Positions 45,800-55,700 of a stretch of DNA of 64,000 bases are shown here, one piece after another. Numbering within the stretch: the first letter of the stretch is position 1; each line of letters opens with the position of its first letter. Source of the DNA: Desulfuromusa kysingii (lineage in GTDB: Bacteria > Desulfobacterota > Desulfuromonadia > Desulfuromonadales > Geopsychrobacteraceae); assembly GCF_900107645.1 (NCBI RefSeq), contig NZ_FNQN01000005.1, positions 112,193 through 176,192 on the forward strand, read 5' to 3'. The notes beneath the pieces were generated by a model that worked only from the letters and a program-made list of their open reading frames with translations, searched no databases and had not been told where the DNA came from. The position numbers and the translations under genes were made by a program.

Positions 45800-46564
45800 A
45801 TGGAAATAGAACTTTGGCAGTATTTTTCGGTCTTTTTGTTGATTGGTTTTGCTGGCTTTATTGACTCTATTGCGGGTGGTGGTGGGTTGATTGCGGTGCC
45901 GACCTACTTGGCCTTGGGGGTTCCCACTGAGTTGATTCTGGGGACCAACAAGTGTGTCAGTTCCTCTGGAACAACCTTTGCTGTGTACCGTTATATTAAA
46001 AGCGGTTCAATCCTCTGGCAAACGGTTATTTATGCGATTGTTGCTGCCTTAGTTGGATCTGCTATAGGGGCCTCTCTCTCGGTTTACCTCTCCCGCAGCG
46101 TTATCTTTACCTTGTTGTTAGTCGTCATTCCTCTGCTGTTATATCTCCAAGCCCAGCACATGGGATCACTAAAGATAAAGGGAGAACTAACACGCCAACA
46201 GATTGCAATCCGCTCGTCTTTGGCAGGTTTTTTCATCGGTGGTTATGATGGCCTTTTTGGCCCTGGAACCGGAACTTTCTTATTGTTAGCCTTTATGCTC
46301 TTTTTGCATATGAGTACGAAAGAGGCCAGCGCCAATGCCAGAATCGTCAATTATGCTTCTAATATTTCTGCCTTTATCTATTTTCTTTATCAAGGACGAA
46401 TTTTCTGGCCGATAGCTTTGGTCGCAATTGCTGGTGCTATCTGTGGTAACTGGCTGGGAAGTGGACTGGTTATCAATAAAGCGGATAAGGTCGTGGTGCC
46501 AGTCTTCCGCTTTGTGCTGATGTTGTTGATGCTCAAATGTGGTTACGATCTGTTTTTAGCATAG
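45800..46564 (+). CDS. TSUP family (TauE/SafE) permease
   Basis: 254 residues, seven to eight helices, with the N-terminal signature IGFAGFIDSIAGGGGLIAVPTYLALG and its second copy FFIGGYDGLFGPGTGTFLLL, as in the YfcA-like group. The family moves organic sulfur compounds or other anions across the inner membrane; the substrate is unknown. It is convergent with the ABC permease gene, 16 bases apart. Confidence 0.88.
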   Translation: MEIELWQYFSVFLLIGFAGFIDSIAGGGGLIAVPTYLALGVPTELILGTNKCVSSSGTTFAVYRYIKSGSILWQTVIYAIVAALVGSAIGASLSVYLSRSVIFTLLLVVIPLLLYLQAQHMGSLKIKGELTRQQIAIRSSLAGFFIGGYDGLFGPGTGTFLLLAFMLFLHMSTKEASANARIVNYASNISAFIYFLYQGRIFWPIALVAIAGAICGNWLGSGLVINKADKVVVPVFRFVLMLLMLKCGYDLFLA

Positions 46565-46580
46565 ATCCACTCTTTCCTTA

Positions 46581-48263
46581 TTAATTCATGACTTCCATCT
46601 TACTCAGCTTTTTGCCAAGTACTGCGGCGATAATAACCAATATCGAAGAAATAAAAATCATAATGATTCCAAGAGCCGATAACGGCCCCCATAAGCCATC
46701 TTCTGCAAAGTTGAGAATCTGAACGGCAAGAACTTCGGTCCCTGGACGGGAGAGGACAACAGAGAGTGTTAGTTCGCGCAAGAACATACTCGCCATCAGA
46801 ATCCAACCGGAGACGATACCGGGAATCAAAAGAGGAATGACAATTCGGCGCATGGTGTAGAAGGGGGTCGCTCCACAGACCCGGGAGGATTCTTCTAAAT
46901 GACTGTGAATCTGGACGAACGCACTGGAAATTGGTCTGATCCCATAAGGTAGATAGGTGGCAATATAACCGATTAGCAAAGCTGTGATCGTCCCATAGAT
47001 AGGGGTGCGGACGAAAAACCACATGAACCCGACGCCGATGACAATACCGGGGAAGGAAAACGAAAGAAAGCTGAGCGATTCGAGAATTCCCGACGCTGTA
47101 GAGCGGACCTTGACGATCACATAGGAGACGAAGATGGATAAGGTCGTGCCAATGGTGGCGCCAACCACGCCGAGGAATAGACTGTTTTTCAGCGAGAGCA
47201 ATGAGATTGGATCGCTAAGGACCTCAGTCCAATTATCCCACGACATCATTGCAAAGGCTTTGGCACTTGGCACCATTGAATACGGGAGCATGGAGGTATA
47301 AAAAAGGACCATGACCGGCAACAAGATCAGGATAAAGGAAAGAAAACCGACAACGATAAACAGGGGGTATTTGCCCTTTTTCAGCTTAATCATCGTCGGT
47401 TTAAAGCCCCGACTGGAAATAGTGACGAACTTTCCACTCTCGGATGTCAGGTAACGATAAACGTAGATTAACGTGATTGATGCAGCTAATGCACTCATGC
47501 CAATCGCTGCGGCCTTACCGAAATCAGCGGCAAAACCGGTCGCAATATTGCGGTAGATGTGAGTTGACAGGACATAGATGCGACCGGGCATGCCGATGAC
47601 TGATGGCACCGCAAAAGAAGCGAGGCTTCTGACGATCACCAGAATGGCAGAGGCGAGAATCGCTGGTCGGAGTACCGGGAGAGTCACCTTCATCAACGTC
47701 CGCAGGTTGGACGCCCCGCAGACCTTGGAAGATTCTTCCAGTGAAACATCAAATGCACTCATTGCCGGGGCAATGATCAGGTAGGCAATCGGCAGGTCCA
47801 ACAACCCTTCTACAAGGATCATTCCTGGCAAGGTATAGATATCAAAGAGGGCCTCTTTGAGGCCAAACAGATCCATCAGCAGTCGGTTCAAGGTGCCGTT
47901 ACTGGGATTGAGTAATAATACCCAACTGACCGAAAAGAGGATGTGCGGAATCATCATTGGCACAATGGCGATGACTTTGAAGATGAATTTAAATGGCAGG
48001 TCTGTTCGGGTGTTGACATAGGCCAGAAACAGCGCTAGCAGGGTAGCGACCAGTGCAGATCCACCAGTGAAAAGGACAGTATTCCAGAGGATGGCGGCAA
48101 AATCTGGATCGGTATAAGCCTCAACATATTTAATGGTCGTAAACTGGCCGAACGAGACAAAGTCTGCTGAGAAGCTACCCAGTAACAGCATGATGACCGG
48201 GCAGAGGGTCAGGAAACCAACGATGACAATCAGGGTGGTGGTCAGAGTCGGTTTTTTAAACAT
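46581..48263 (-). CDS. ABC transporter permease, ferric-iron type (fused two-channel)
   Basis: 560 residues with about twelve helices arranged as two copies, each with an EAA loop: LEESSKVCGASNLRTLMKVTLPVL and LEESSRVCGATPFYTMRRIVIPLL. This is the FbpB/PotBC-fusion layout. The ATG at 48263 has AGGTG five bases upstream; a 40-residue longer frame with polar sequence is rejected. Operon order on the - strand is binding protein, ATPase, permease. Confidence 0.85.
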   Translation of the reverse strand: MFKKPTLTTTLIVIVGFLTLCPVIMLLLGSFSADFVSFGQFTTIKYVEAYTDPDFAAILWNTVLFTGGSALVATLLALFLAYVNTRTDLPFKFIFKVIAIVPMMIPHILFSVSWVLLLNPSNGTLNRLLMDLFGLKEALFDIYTLPGMILVEGLLDLPIAYLIIAPAMSAFDVSLEESSKVCGASNLRTLMKVTLPVLRPAILASAILVIVRSLASFAVPSVIGMPGRIYVLSTHIYRNIATGFAADFGKAAAIGMSALAASITLIYVYRYLTSESGKFVTISSRGFKPTMIKLKKGKYPLFIVVGFLSFILILLPVMVLFYTSMLPYSMVPSAKAFAMMSWDNWTEVLSDPISLLSLKNSLFLGVVGATIGTTLSIFVSYVIVKVRSTASGILESLSFLSFSFPGIVIGVGFMWFFVRTPIYGTITALLIGYIATYLPYGIRPISSAFVQIHSHLEESSRVCGATPFYTMRRIVIPLLIPGIVSGWILMASMFLRELTLSVVLSRPGTEVLAVQILNFAEDGLWGPLSALGIIMIFISSILVIIAAVLGKKLSKMEVMN

Positions 48264-48300
48264 AGAATCACCTATCAAAAACGAACACAGGCTGCGTTGC

Positions 48301-49389
48301 CTATGCCGAAAGAAGGAAACAATGATCGGGGTCAAAAGAGATGGATATTTTGTCCCCTTCAACAATGTTTGCCGTGGGCTCAATGGTGGTGGTCAGCAGG
48401 GTATCTCCGATCCGGATTTCCCCTTCGTAGGCTTCACCAATAAAGATCAGTGATTCCATCTGCCCACTGAAAATGTTTTGACCTTGCTTGCCCTGTTCCG
48501 GGGCGAGGCGGATAAATTCAGGGCGGACACAGAGCATGGCACTCTGACCTACGGAGATTCCCTGGCTGTTGAGCGCAAGAATAGAACCGATTTCAGAGGC
48601 AATGATCGCGTGCTCTCCTTCTTGTTTTTCGATTTTGCCTTTGATCAAGTTTGCCCGGCCGATGAAGTCAGCGACAAATTTGTCATCTGAATTAAAATAG
48701 ATTTTTTTGGGATCGCCGATTTCGATGATTTTTCCTGCACGCATAACAGCGATCAGATCAGACAGCGCCAAAGCCTCAATCCGGTCATGGGTGACATAAA
48801 TCGCGGTAATTTTCAATTCTGTGAGAAAACTGCGCAGCTCTTTACGTGTCTCTTCGCGAAGTTTAGCATCCAGATTACTTAATGGTTCATCAAAGAGGAT
48901 CACTTTTGGTTCGGCGACCAATGCCCGAGCTAAGGCAACGCGTTGCTGTTGCCCGCCGCTCAGTTTTGTTGCCGGACGATTTTCAAAACCGTCCAATTGA
49001 ACGAACTTGAGGGCCTTTACGACCTGTTGGCGAATTTTGTCTTTAGGGGTTCGGTTGGTTTGTAGGGGATAAGCAACATTGTCAAAAACATTCATGTGGG
49101 GCCAGATCGCATAGGTTTGAAAAACCATTCCGAGGCCTCTGTTTTCAGGGGGAATAAAAAGACCTTTATCTTTTGAGAAGACGAGGTCATCACCGATGTA
49201 AATGTCACCATCATCCGGTGTTTCCAGCCCGACAATACAGCGAAGCAAGGTTGTTTTTCCGCAACCGCTTGGGCCCAGGAGAGTGAAAATTTTGTTGGCT
49301 GGAATGGTTAGGTCGACATGATCAAGAGCTTTGATCTGTTTCCCTTCAGAATAGTAAGTCCGTGTCAGATCTTTAATTCGGATTTCCAT
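48301..49389 (-). CDS. ABC transporter ATPase, ferric-iron/polyamine type
   Basis: 362 residues. GPSGCGKTTLLRCI (Walker A), LSGGQQQRVALARAL (signature) and [18 protein letters not shown] (Walker B) are followed by a C-terminal TOBE domain (from about 250). It is most like FbpC/PotA ATPases. It sits between the binding protein and permease genes, separated from the former by a strong hairpin. Confidence 0.88.
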   Translation of the reverse strand: MEIRIKDLTRTYYSEGKQIKALDHVDLTIPANKIFTLLGPSGCGKTTLLRCIVGLETPDDGDIYIGDDLVFSKDKGLFIPPENRGLGMVFQTYAIWPHMNVFDNVAYPLQTNRTPKDKIRQQVVKALKFVQLDGFENRPATKLSGGQQQRVALARALVAEPKVILFDEPLSNLDAKLREETRKELRSFLTELKITAIYVTHDRIEALALSDLIAVMRAGKIIEIGDPKKIYFNSDDKFVADFIGRANLIKGKIEKQEGEHAIIASEIGSILALNSQGISVGQSAMLCVRPEFIRLAPEQGKQGQNIFSGQMESLIFIGEAYEGEIRIGDTLLTTTIEPTANIVEGDKISISFDPDHCFLLSA

Positions 49390-49428
49390 AAGACCTCGAA
49401 GTCATGGCTGTAGCCAGTGGTCACAATT

Positions 49429-49455
49429 GGGGCAGCCCAATGCCGTGGCTGCCCC
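49429..49455 (-). terminator. Hairpin between the binding-protein and ATPase genes
   Basis: GGGGCAGCC (49429-49437) and GGCTGCCCC (49447-49455) form a perfect 9-bp stem with a 9-base loop, just after the binding-protein stop and without a strong T run on the - strand. Like the hairpin after ugpB, it would raise binding protein over transporter. Confidence 0.65.
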
Positions 49456-49474
49456 GATTTTGAAAAATTAGAAA

Positions 49475-50452
49475 CTATTTTTCGTAGAAGATCTTGCGGA
49501 ACTCTTTGCCCCAACTACGAATTTCATCATCAGAAAGAGATCTGATAGGCAGCACTTTTACGGTGCTGATTCCATCAATAGGTGGAAAAACCCCAGGCGC
49601 AAGAACATATTCACCAACTTGGCTGGCCAGCAACTGCATGGCATTTTTGCTCAACCAATAATCAACAAATTCTTGTGCTGCTTTTGGATCGGAGGCGTTA
49701 GCAGCGACAGCAATCCCACGTGGAGTTCCCAACAACGTATCAACTTTGGCCCAGGCAAGAGGGGCAGGTGCTTTTGATATGATATATTTAGGCATGGAAA
49801 TCCCCAGCACTTTCTCGCCGCTTTCTATCGGAGCCGGAGTCGGGCCAAAAGATTTGACAAACATCGGCTTATTGGCAGCAAGGCCTTTCAGGAACTTCAT
49901 CCAGCCCGCATCATCGCCGAAAATTTTCGCTTCTTTCATGCCGACCAGCCAGGAAATGGTTGTTGCGTGTGAAGCGGGGTCAGGCATAACCATTTTATTG
50001 TACCATTTCGGATCGGTCAGATCTTCGTAGCGGGTGGGAACATCTTCTGGTTTGACCAGATCCTTATTATAAATAGGGGCAACATATTCAATGCCAAACT
50101 GGATGATGGAGTCATCTTCTTGTGCCCATGTCGGGTATCCTGCTGCTGCCGCTGATTTATAAGGTGCAAGAACCCCTTTTTCTTTTAAGATTTGCATAAT
50201 TGGGAGGGGGCTCTGTAAGACATCGGCACGCAACTTACCCGCTGAAAATTCAGTTAAGACTGTTGCCAGATACTTGGAGGTTGAGATCCGTGTATAAATT
50301 GCCCCAGGAGTATGACTGCTATTGAAGTCATCAATAATTGGCTCAATTGCTGTGATATTAGCGTAAAAGTTGATTTTTTCGGCAGCTAGGGCAGCACCAA
50401 AAGATCCGCAGATAAGAACAAGACTCAACAGTAGAACCAACATTTTTTTCAT
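49475..50452 (-). CDS. ABC transporter substrate-binding protein, family 1 (ferric-iron/phosphonate type)
   Basis: 325 residues with a signal peptide (cleavage about 24, ALA-AE), then an extracellular solute-binding fold (KINFYANITAIEPIIDDFN, SKYLATVLTEFSAGKLRADVL, VGMKEAKIFGDDAGWMKFLKGL). It looks like the FbpA/PhnS group, but no clear pair of adjacent Tyr iron ligands is visible, so iron is uncertain. The ATG at 50452 follows GGAG by eight to nine bases. It is the first gene of the transporter operon. Confidence 0.82.
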   Translation of the reverse strand: MKKMLVLLLSLVLICGSFGAALAAEKINFYANITAIEPIIDDFNSSHTPGAIYTRISTSKYLATVLTEFSAGKLRADVLQSPLPIMQILKEKGVLAPYKSAAAAGYPTWAQEDDSIIQFGIEYVAPIYNKDLVKPEDVPTRYEDLTDPKWYNKMVMPDPASHATTISWLVGMKEAKIFGDDAGWMKFLKGLAANKPMFVKSFGPTPAPIESGEKVLGISMPKYIISKAPAPLAWAKVDTLLGTPRGIAVAANASDPKAAQEFVDYWLSKNAMQLLASQVGEYVLAPGVFPPIDGISTVKVLPIRSLSDDEIRSWGKEFRKIFYEK

Positions 50453-50765
50453 AAAAATTACTCCTTTCAAAAAATCCTGTAGTGAAGAAGATGATTTCGG
50501 AAAAAGTTTATTCTTTGTCGTGTATTACATGCATTTGTTAAATCGTATTCCCTATAAATATCAGTCTAGCAGATAAAAGCTTGGGTTAAAGGGGGGAGGT
50601 TGGATTGTGTCGATTTTAGGTGGATGGGGGCCGGTTATATTGACGCTGTTGCCATGGCGGAAACTTAATTTTTGGGATCAGAAATTATTTTTAAGTAAGA
50701 GTTTCATCTGGCTGTAAGATCGTCCGTCTCTGTTGCCACCCTGATAGCATTGGTGGTGACCTGTT
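50453..50765. other. 313-base gap between cheA and the ABC binding-protein gene
   Basis: It holds the - strand promoter region of the binding-protein gene and the 3' end of the chemosensory cluster. A weak hairpin (GCCACC 50735-50740 with GGTGGT 50752-50757) follows cheA on the - strand without a T run. No gene or convincing promoter was identified. Confidence 0.4.
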
Positions 50766-52598
50766 TTACCCCCTGCGTCGCTCAAACAGGGATTGTAAAT
50801 CAAGGAGAAAGATGATCTGCCCATCTCCCAGAATTGTCCCGCCACTGCAACCACGAATTTGATCAAACGGGGCCGGTAAGCGCTGCACATAGACCTCCTG
50901 CTGACCTACCAACTGATCGACCACCAGCCCTATTTTTCGCCCAAGGACTTCAGTAATAACCAGAGGGATCGGGTCGAGGGCCACGTTCTTAGAATACTTC
51001 AAGATTTTTCGCAGTGATATCAGTGGCAAACGCTCGTCGTGGTAATTTATCATCAGCTGCTTACCACTGCTTTGAACCTCTTCAGGTGCAATCTCAGCGG
51101 TTTGTATGACCCGCGAGATGGGCATGGCCATTTTAGCCCCGTTGCATTCGACAATAAGCACGCGGATAATTGCCAGAGAGAGCGGAACCTTAAGGGTGAT
51201 CCGCGCCCCTTCTCCCGGAGCAGAATCGATTAGTAAAATCCCCCCAATATGCTCGACTGCCGTTTTAACCACGTCCATACCGACACCCCGCCCGGATGTC
51301 TGGCTGACTTCCTGAGCTGTGGAAAAACCGGGACGACAGAGCAATTGAAACAGGTCGTAATCACGGATAGTTTGCGCCTGACTTGGGTTCAGAAAGCCCT
51401 TATCTAACGCTTTTTGCCGGATTTTTTCCGGATCGATCCCGCGACCGTCATCTGCAACCTGAATCAGAATCTGGTCCCTTTCCCGCCAAGCTTTAATTGA
51501 GACGGTTCCACGTGACTCAATGCCGTGATCGACGGCATTGCGAACCATATGGACGAGTGGATCTGTCAATTCCTCAACAATGGCACGATCCAACTCTATC
51601 TCGGCCCCTTCTACCTTTAATTGAATCTCTTTAGCCAGACTGCGGGAGAGGTCATGGACCGTTCGTGATAAGCGCCCTGTCAAGCCTTCCAGAGAGACCA
51701 TCCGTACTTTCAAAACCTGATGATGGAGATTTTTTACCAGCCGTTTTAACTGGCCGACGCCATCATCCAACTCTTGCCAGTTTTTTTCTTTGAGGGCATT
51801 TTGCAGCTGATAGCGGTTGGTAATCAGTTCACCGGTGAGATTAATGAAGTGGTCAAGGAGTTCAGTGCTGATCCGTACCGTTTTATCTGCAGGGCTTTTT
51901 GACAATGATTTCACCGGTTTGTTGATTTTACCGGGGAAGGTAATCTCTTGCAGTTCGCTATATCTAAGCAGTTGTTGCTTGATTTGCTCTTGAGGGGTAT
52001 CGCTGAGTAAGCGGACGAATAATTGATCAGGGACGTTTCCCTGCAGAAGCTCATCTGTGGATGGGGTGGATTCGATAATTGTTCCGAATTTAGACAAAGT
52101 TTTTAACAGCACCAGAAACCGGGGTCCCGGAGCTGCGACTGTCGCTTTGAGTTGCAGCTGCACAAGCAGCCCTTCTCCCTCTGATGACAGAGGATCTTTT
52201 CGCTGGGGACTGTCCAGAGTTGTGCTGGTGCCTGTTTCTTTGGGACTGGTCGCGATGAAGCTGGCGACACATCGCTCCTCATGATTATTGCGGATGTCAT
52301 CCAGCAATAACTTGAAGAGGTCTGTTGCCTCCAATAACCAGTCAATCTCGACGCCGCTAATCCGTCCCAGTTTGCGGCAGATATCGAGGCGATTTTCGAG
52401 GTGATGGGACAGCTTTGTGGTTTCCGCATGTTCCATGGTGGCTGCCATCCCCTTGATGGAATGGGCTTCACGAAACAGTGCATCAATACCATCCTGATCC
52501 TGTGGGTCCAGATCAAGTTGCATCAGAATATCGACCATTGACTCCAGATGTTCGGCAGCCTCGGCCAGAAACATATCTCTAAATTTGTCTATTTCCAT
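50766..52598 (-). CDS. cheA: Chemotaxis-type histidine kinase CheA
   Basis: 610 residues. The Hpt domain has the phosphorylation site REAHSIKGMAATM (His about 48). A CheY-binding-like P2 region follows (about 145-235), then the dimerisation domain, the ATPase domain (VHMVRNAVDHGIES; DDGRGIDPEKIRQKA) and the CheW-like C-terminal domain. It phosphorylates CheY on signal from the receptor through CheW. Last gene of the - strand cluster. The start is ATG at 52598; the codon before it is TTG. Confidence 0.92.
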   Translation of the reverse strand: MEIDKFRDMFLAEAAEHLESMVDILMQLDLDPQDQDGIDALFREAHSIKGMAATMEHAETTKLSHHLENRLDICRKLGRISGVEIDWLLEATDLFKLLLDDIRNNHEERCVASFIATSPKETGTSTTLDSPQRKDPLSSEGEGLLVQLQLKATVAAPGPRFLVLLKTLSKFGTIIESTPSTDELLQGNVPDQLFVRLLSDTPQEQIKQQLLRYSELQEITFPGKINKPVKSLSKSPADKTVRISTELLDHFINLTGELITNRYQLQNALKEKNWQELDDGVGQLKRLVKNLHHQVLKVRMVSLEGLTGRLSRTVHDLSRSLAKEIQLKVEGAEIELDRAIVEELTDPLVHMVRNAVDHGIESRGTVSIKAWRERDQILIQVADDGRGIDPEKIRQKALDKGFLNPSQAQTIRDYDLFQLLCRPGFSTAQEVSQTSGRGVGMDVVKTAVEHIGGILLIDSAPGEGARITLKVPLSLAIIRVLIVECNGAKMAMPISRVIQTAEIAPEEVQSSGKQLMINYHDERLPLISLRKILKYSKNVALDPIPLVITEVLGRKIGLVVDQLVGQQEVYVQRLPAPFDQIRGCSGGTILGDGQIIFLLDLQSLFERRRG

Positions 52599-52647
52599 CA
52601 ATGGAAACCCATTCTGTCAGTTCATTCACAGTTATCATTATTTTATT

Positions 52648-53016
52648 TCAGGACTCACTTATGACGCGTTCAACCACCTCAAGAACCTGGGCACTTTGAA
52701 ATGGTTTGACAATAAAGTCTTTGGCCCCGGAATTTATGGCATCTAAAATTAAACTTTTCTGTCCCAGAGCGCTACAGACGACGATAGCTGCATCAGGGGC
52801 ATCGCGCAGAATAGCTTGCAGGGCCTCGATTCCACCCATTTCAGGCATGACCAGATCCATTGTCACCAGATCCGGTTGTTGTTCGTGGTAAGCTGTAATG
52901 GCCTGCTCCCCGGTCTCTGCTTCGGCGATCACCTGCCACCCTGCGGTGGTAAAAATATCTCGTAACATGGTCCGCATAAACAGTGCGTCATCGACAATCA
53001 GAACTCGCTTTGACAA
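52648..53016 (-). CDS. cheY: Response regulator CheY
   Basis: 122 residues, a single receiver domain with the acid pair in LIVDDALFM, phospho-acceptor Asp in VTMDLVMPEMGG, Ser in IVVCSALGQ and Lys in IVKPF. It relays CheA signals to the output (motor or other). It lies between cheW and cheA, two bases after cheW. Confidence 0.95.
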   Translation of the reverse strand: MSKRVLIVDDALFMRTMLRDIFTTAGWQVIAEAETGEQAITAYHEQQPDLVTMDLVMPEMGGIEALQAILRDAPDAAIVVCSALGQKSLILDAINSGAKDFIVKPFQSAQVLEVVERVISES

Positions 53017-53018
53017 TG

Positions 53019-53450
53019 TTAATTCCCCCTCTGTTCACAAAGAGATTGAAGTTCATTTTGCAGCTGGTCAAGGGCAAACAAGCTGATCATCTCTCCGTCC
53101 CAATTGATGACGTCATCAATATAATTTCGCTCAATTCTGTTCTGCATCTGATTGGTTTGATTGATTTCCAGATTGATGACCGTCCGGACTTGGTCGACTC
53201 CCAGAGCCACAGGCCCACGTTTGTTAATCAGAACAATGAGCCGCGGGCCTATCTTGCCGACAGGGAAGTCCAACAATAGGGATAGATTGACCACTGGGAC
53301 AATTCGCCCATGAAAAGCGATGGCCCCTGCAATAATGGCTGGGGCTCCGGGGAAGGGGTGAACGATCTGGTTTTCAACCACTTCCTGAACTTCAATCAGA
53401 GGTAACGCATAGGTCTCGTAACCCACCTTGAAGGGGAGGAGCTGTTTCAT
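53019..53450 (-). CDS. cheW: Coupling protein CheW
   Basis: 143 residues: the two-beta-barrel CheW fold with [35 protein letters not shown] and [13 protein letters not shown]. It links receptors to CheA. Its start overlaps the mcp stop by four bases. Confidence 0.95.
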   Translation of the reverse strand: MKQLLPFKVGYETYALPLIEVQEVVENQIVHPFPGAPAIIAGAIAFHGRIVPVVNLSLLLDFPVGKIGPRLIVLINKRGPVALGVDQVRTVINLEINQTNQMQNRIERNYIDDVINWDGEMISLFALDQLQNELQSLCEQRGN

Positions 53451-54730
53451 TTTGCGTCATCCTCTAAACTGATCCCGAGGTTAAAGCGACTGACTGAGGT
53501 CAAGAGTTCATCTGCAAGGTGAGAGAGACGTTGTGAGGCAAAGGTCATTTCTTCCATGGATGCGGTTTGCTCCTCCGTCGCAGCTGAGACTTCTTCAGTC
53601 GAGGCGGCATTATCTTCTGTGACCCGGGCAATCTCTTCGATCGCTGCCACAATCGCGTGAGCCCCCGTCGTCTGTTTTTCTGTCAGGTCACGAATTTTGA
53701 CCGATTTGAGCTGGGCTGCTTCGGCCTTGGCGATAATTTCTTTAAAGGCACTATTGGTAATATCAACGGCTGCGCGCCCTGAGTCGATAGATTTGACACT
53801 TTCAGCCATAGATTGTTGTACTTTGAGGCTTTGTTCGCGCGTTTTTTCAATCATCCGCGTGATTTCCCCAGCCGAGACGCTGGTGCTATCGGCGAGCTTA
53901 CTCACCTCTTCAGCGACCACAGCAAAGCCATGACCATATTCTCCGGCCCGGGCAGCTTCAATCGTTGCGTTTAAGGCCAGCAGGTTAGTTTTTTGGGCGA
54001 TTCCAGTAATAACATCGATGATGGTGCCTATTTTTTGGACCTGCTCACTGAAGGCGACAAACATCTCGCCATTTTCTTGAATTTGACTGAGAACCTGTTT
54101 GAGTTTTTCCAGCGCTGTCGCTGTCATCTCTTCACCCTGACAGGCTGACAGGGTTGTTTCTTCTGATGATAAGGACAGACTGTTTGCCGATGATGCAACC
54201 AAATCAATCTGTTCAGCCATCTCCCGGATAACTTTGGAGGCACGCTCAACCATTTCAGCTTGGGTCTCTGCTCCCCGACTGATCTGTTCAATTGATCCTG
54301 CCACTTCATGAGCTGTTGCTGTCATTTGTTCAGCCGTTGTTGCCTGAGACAAAGAGAGCTCGTTGACATTGACAGAGCTGGTTCTGATTTGTCCGACTAA
54401 ATTACGCAAACTGCCGACCACCAGATTTAACGAGTTAGCAAGATCTTCGGTTTCGTCAGAAAAAAAACCTTTGCGTAAACGCACCTGGCGGCTGAGGTCG
54501 CCATCGCTTAACCGCTCTGCGGAATCTGATAGAACTTTAAAATTTGCGGTAAATGCTTTGGAAAAAATCCAGCCAAAAATAAGGCCGACAAGCAAAGCGC
54601 CAACGATGGTTATCCATTGGTGGGTCCATTCCGGGACTTGCATTTGTGGAACAAGGAGATTGAGCAGAACCACAGAAGCAACCACAACAATGAACCCAAC
54701 AACAAACTTGTAACTGATCTCAACGCGCAT
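53447..54730 (-). CDS. Methyl-accepting chemotaxis protein without a periplasmic sensor domain
   Basis: 427 residues. Two membrane helices (about 8-28 and 37-57) are separated by only about ten residues, so no periplasmic ligand domain exists. A HAMP-like region (about 58-115) and a full cytoplasmic signalling hairpin (tip [34 protein letters not shown]) follow. No CheR-binding pentapeptide at the C-terminus. Signal must come from the membrane, the HAMP or another protein. It is fourth from last in the cluster. Confidence 0.92.
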   Translation of the reverse strand: MRVEISYKFVVGFIVVVASVVLLNLLVPQMQVPEWTHQWITIVGALLVGLIFGWIFSKAFTANFKVLSDSAERLSDGDLSRQVRLRKGFFSDETEDLANSLNLVVGSLRNLVGQIRTSSVNVNELSLSQATTAEQMTATAHEVAGSIEQISRGAETQAEMVERASKVIREMAEQIDLVASSANSLSLSSEETTLSACQGEEMTATALEKLKQVLSQIQENGEMFVAFSEQVQKIGTIIDVITGIAQKTNLLALNATIEAARAGEYGHGFAVVAEEVSKLADSTSVSAGEITRMIEKTREQSLKVQQSMAESVKSIDSGRAAVDITNSAFKEIIAKAEAAQLKSVKIRDLTEKQTTGAHAIVAAIEEIARVTEDNAASTEEVSAATEEQTASMEEMTFASQRLSHLADELLTSVSRFNLGISLEDDAK

Positions 54731-54782
54731 TTTTTTCTCCTTCAGTGTGACCTGACGATTCTAACCGTCTTATTGTGAAGTT

Positions 54783-55700
54783 TTAGTTTTCCGATACTCG
54801 TTGGTAAATCCGTTCGGCCGGATCAATGCAAACAAAAAGTTTACGGCAGTCTGGTGCCAAAGTTTCAGCCCTTCCCAAGACGAGGTATCCTTTGGGCAAT
54901 AACGCCGCTGCAAGAATTCCCAGTACTTTCTGCTGCTGCTCTCGTGAGAAGTAAATCAACAGGTTGCGACATAAAATCAGTGTGGCACGGTAAAAGGGTT
55001 TATCTGTAATTATGTCATGACGAAAAAACTGAACCTGCTCACGAATGGAATCACTCAGCTGGTATTGATCGCCACTATTGATAAAATAATCTGCAAGCAT
55101 TTCACTGGGAACACTGCTGATTCGATCGGCAGGAAAAGAACCCCGCTTGGCGCGAAGCAATGCTTTCGGGCTCAGATCTGTGCCTATAATTGAAAGTTCA
55201 TCCCCTTTTTTCCGCCACTTTTGACACAGCAGAGCCAGAGAGTAGGGCTCTTCACCATTGGCACAACCGACGCTCCAGATTCTCAGTTTGCTCCCATTGT
55301 GACGAGATATCTCAAGAAGTTCGGGGAGAATTTGTTTGTCCAGTGCGCGGAACACACTCTCGTTACGAAAAAACTGTGAAACGTGAATGCTTAGTGCCGC
55401 AAGCAGCTGTTGTTGTTCGAGAGTGTCCTGTTGCAGCAACTGCGTGTAAGTCTCTGGATTATGATAACCAATCGTCCGTATTCGGGCTGCTATCCGTCGT
55501 TTGATGCACAGGTCTTTGTACCCACCTAAATTGAAGTTCTGTTGCTGTTGTAAAATATCCGCAATCTGTTGATAGATCGTATCATCAAGTTGATTTCCTA
55601 TAAAAGGTGGTGAATTCTGACCAAGTGGTTCCGTATGGAGTTCGTTTGCAGTGGTGTCGATCCCCTTGGGTCGATTCTCCTGATCAGCTAAAATGGTCAA
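54783..55700 (-). CDS. cheR: Chemotaxis methyltransferase CheR
   Basis: 305 residues. An N-terminal extension of about 45 residues precedes the CheR domains; the SAM-binding GCANGEEPYSLALL and RNLLIYFSREQQQKVL are clear. It methylates receptor Glu residues. The start overlaps the thiL end by 17 bases. No cheB follows in the cluster. Confidence 0.92.
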   Translation of the reverse strand: MTILADQENRPKGIDTTANELHTEPLGQNSPPFIGNQLDDTIYQQIADILQQQQNFNLGGYKDLCIKRRIAARIRTIGYHNPETYTQLLQQDTLEQQQLLAALSIHVSQFFRNESVFRALDKQILPELLEISRHNGSKLRIWSVGCANGEEPYSLALLCQKWRKKGDELSIIGTDLSPKALLRAKRGSFPADRISSVPSEMLADYFINSGDQYQLSDSIREQVQFFRHDIITDKPFYRATLILCRNLLIYFSREQQQKVLGILAAALLPKGYLVLGRAETLAPDCRKLFVCIDPAERIYQRVSEN

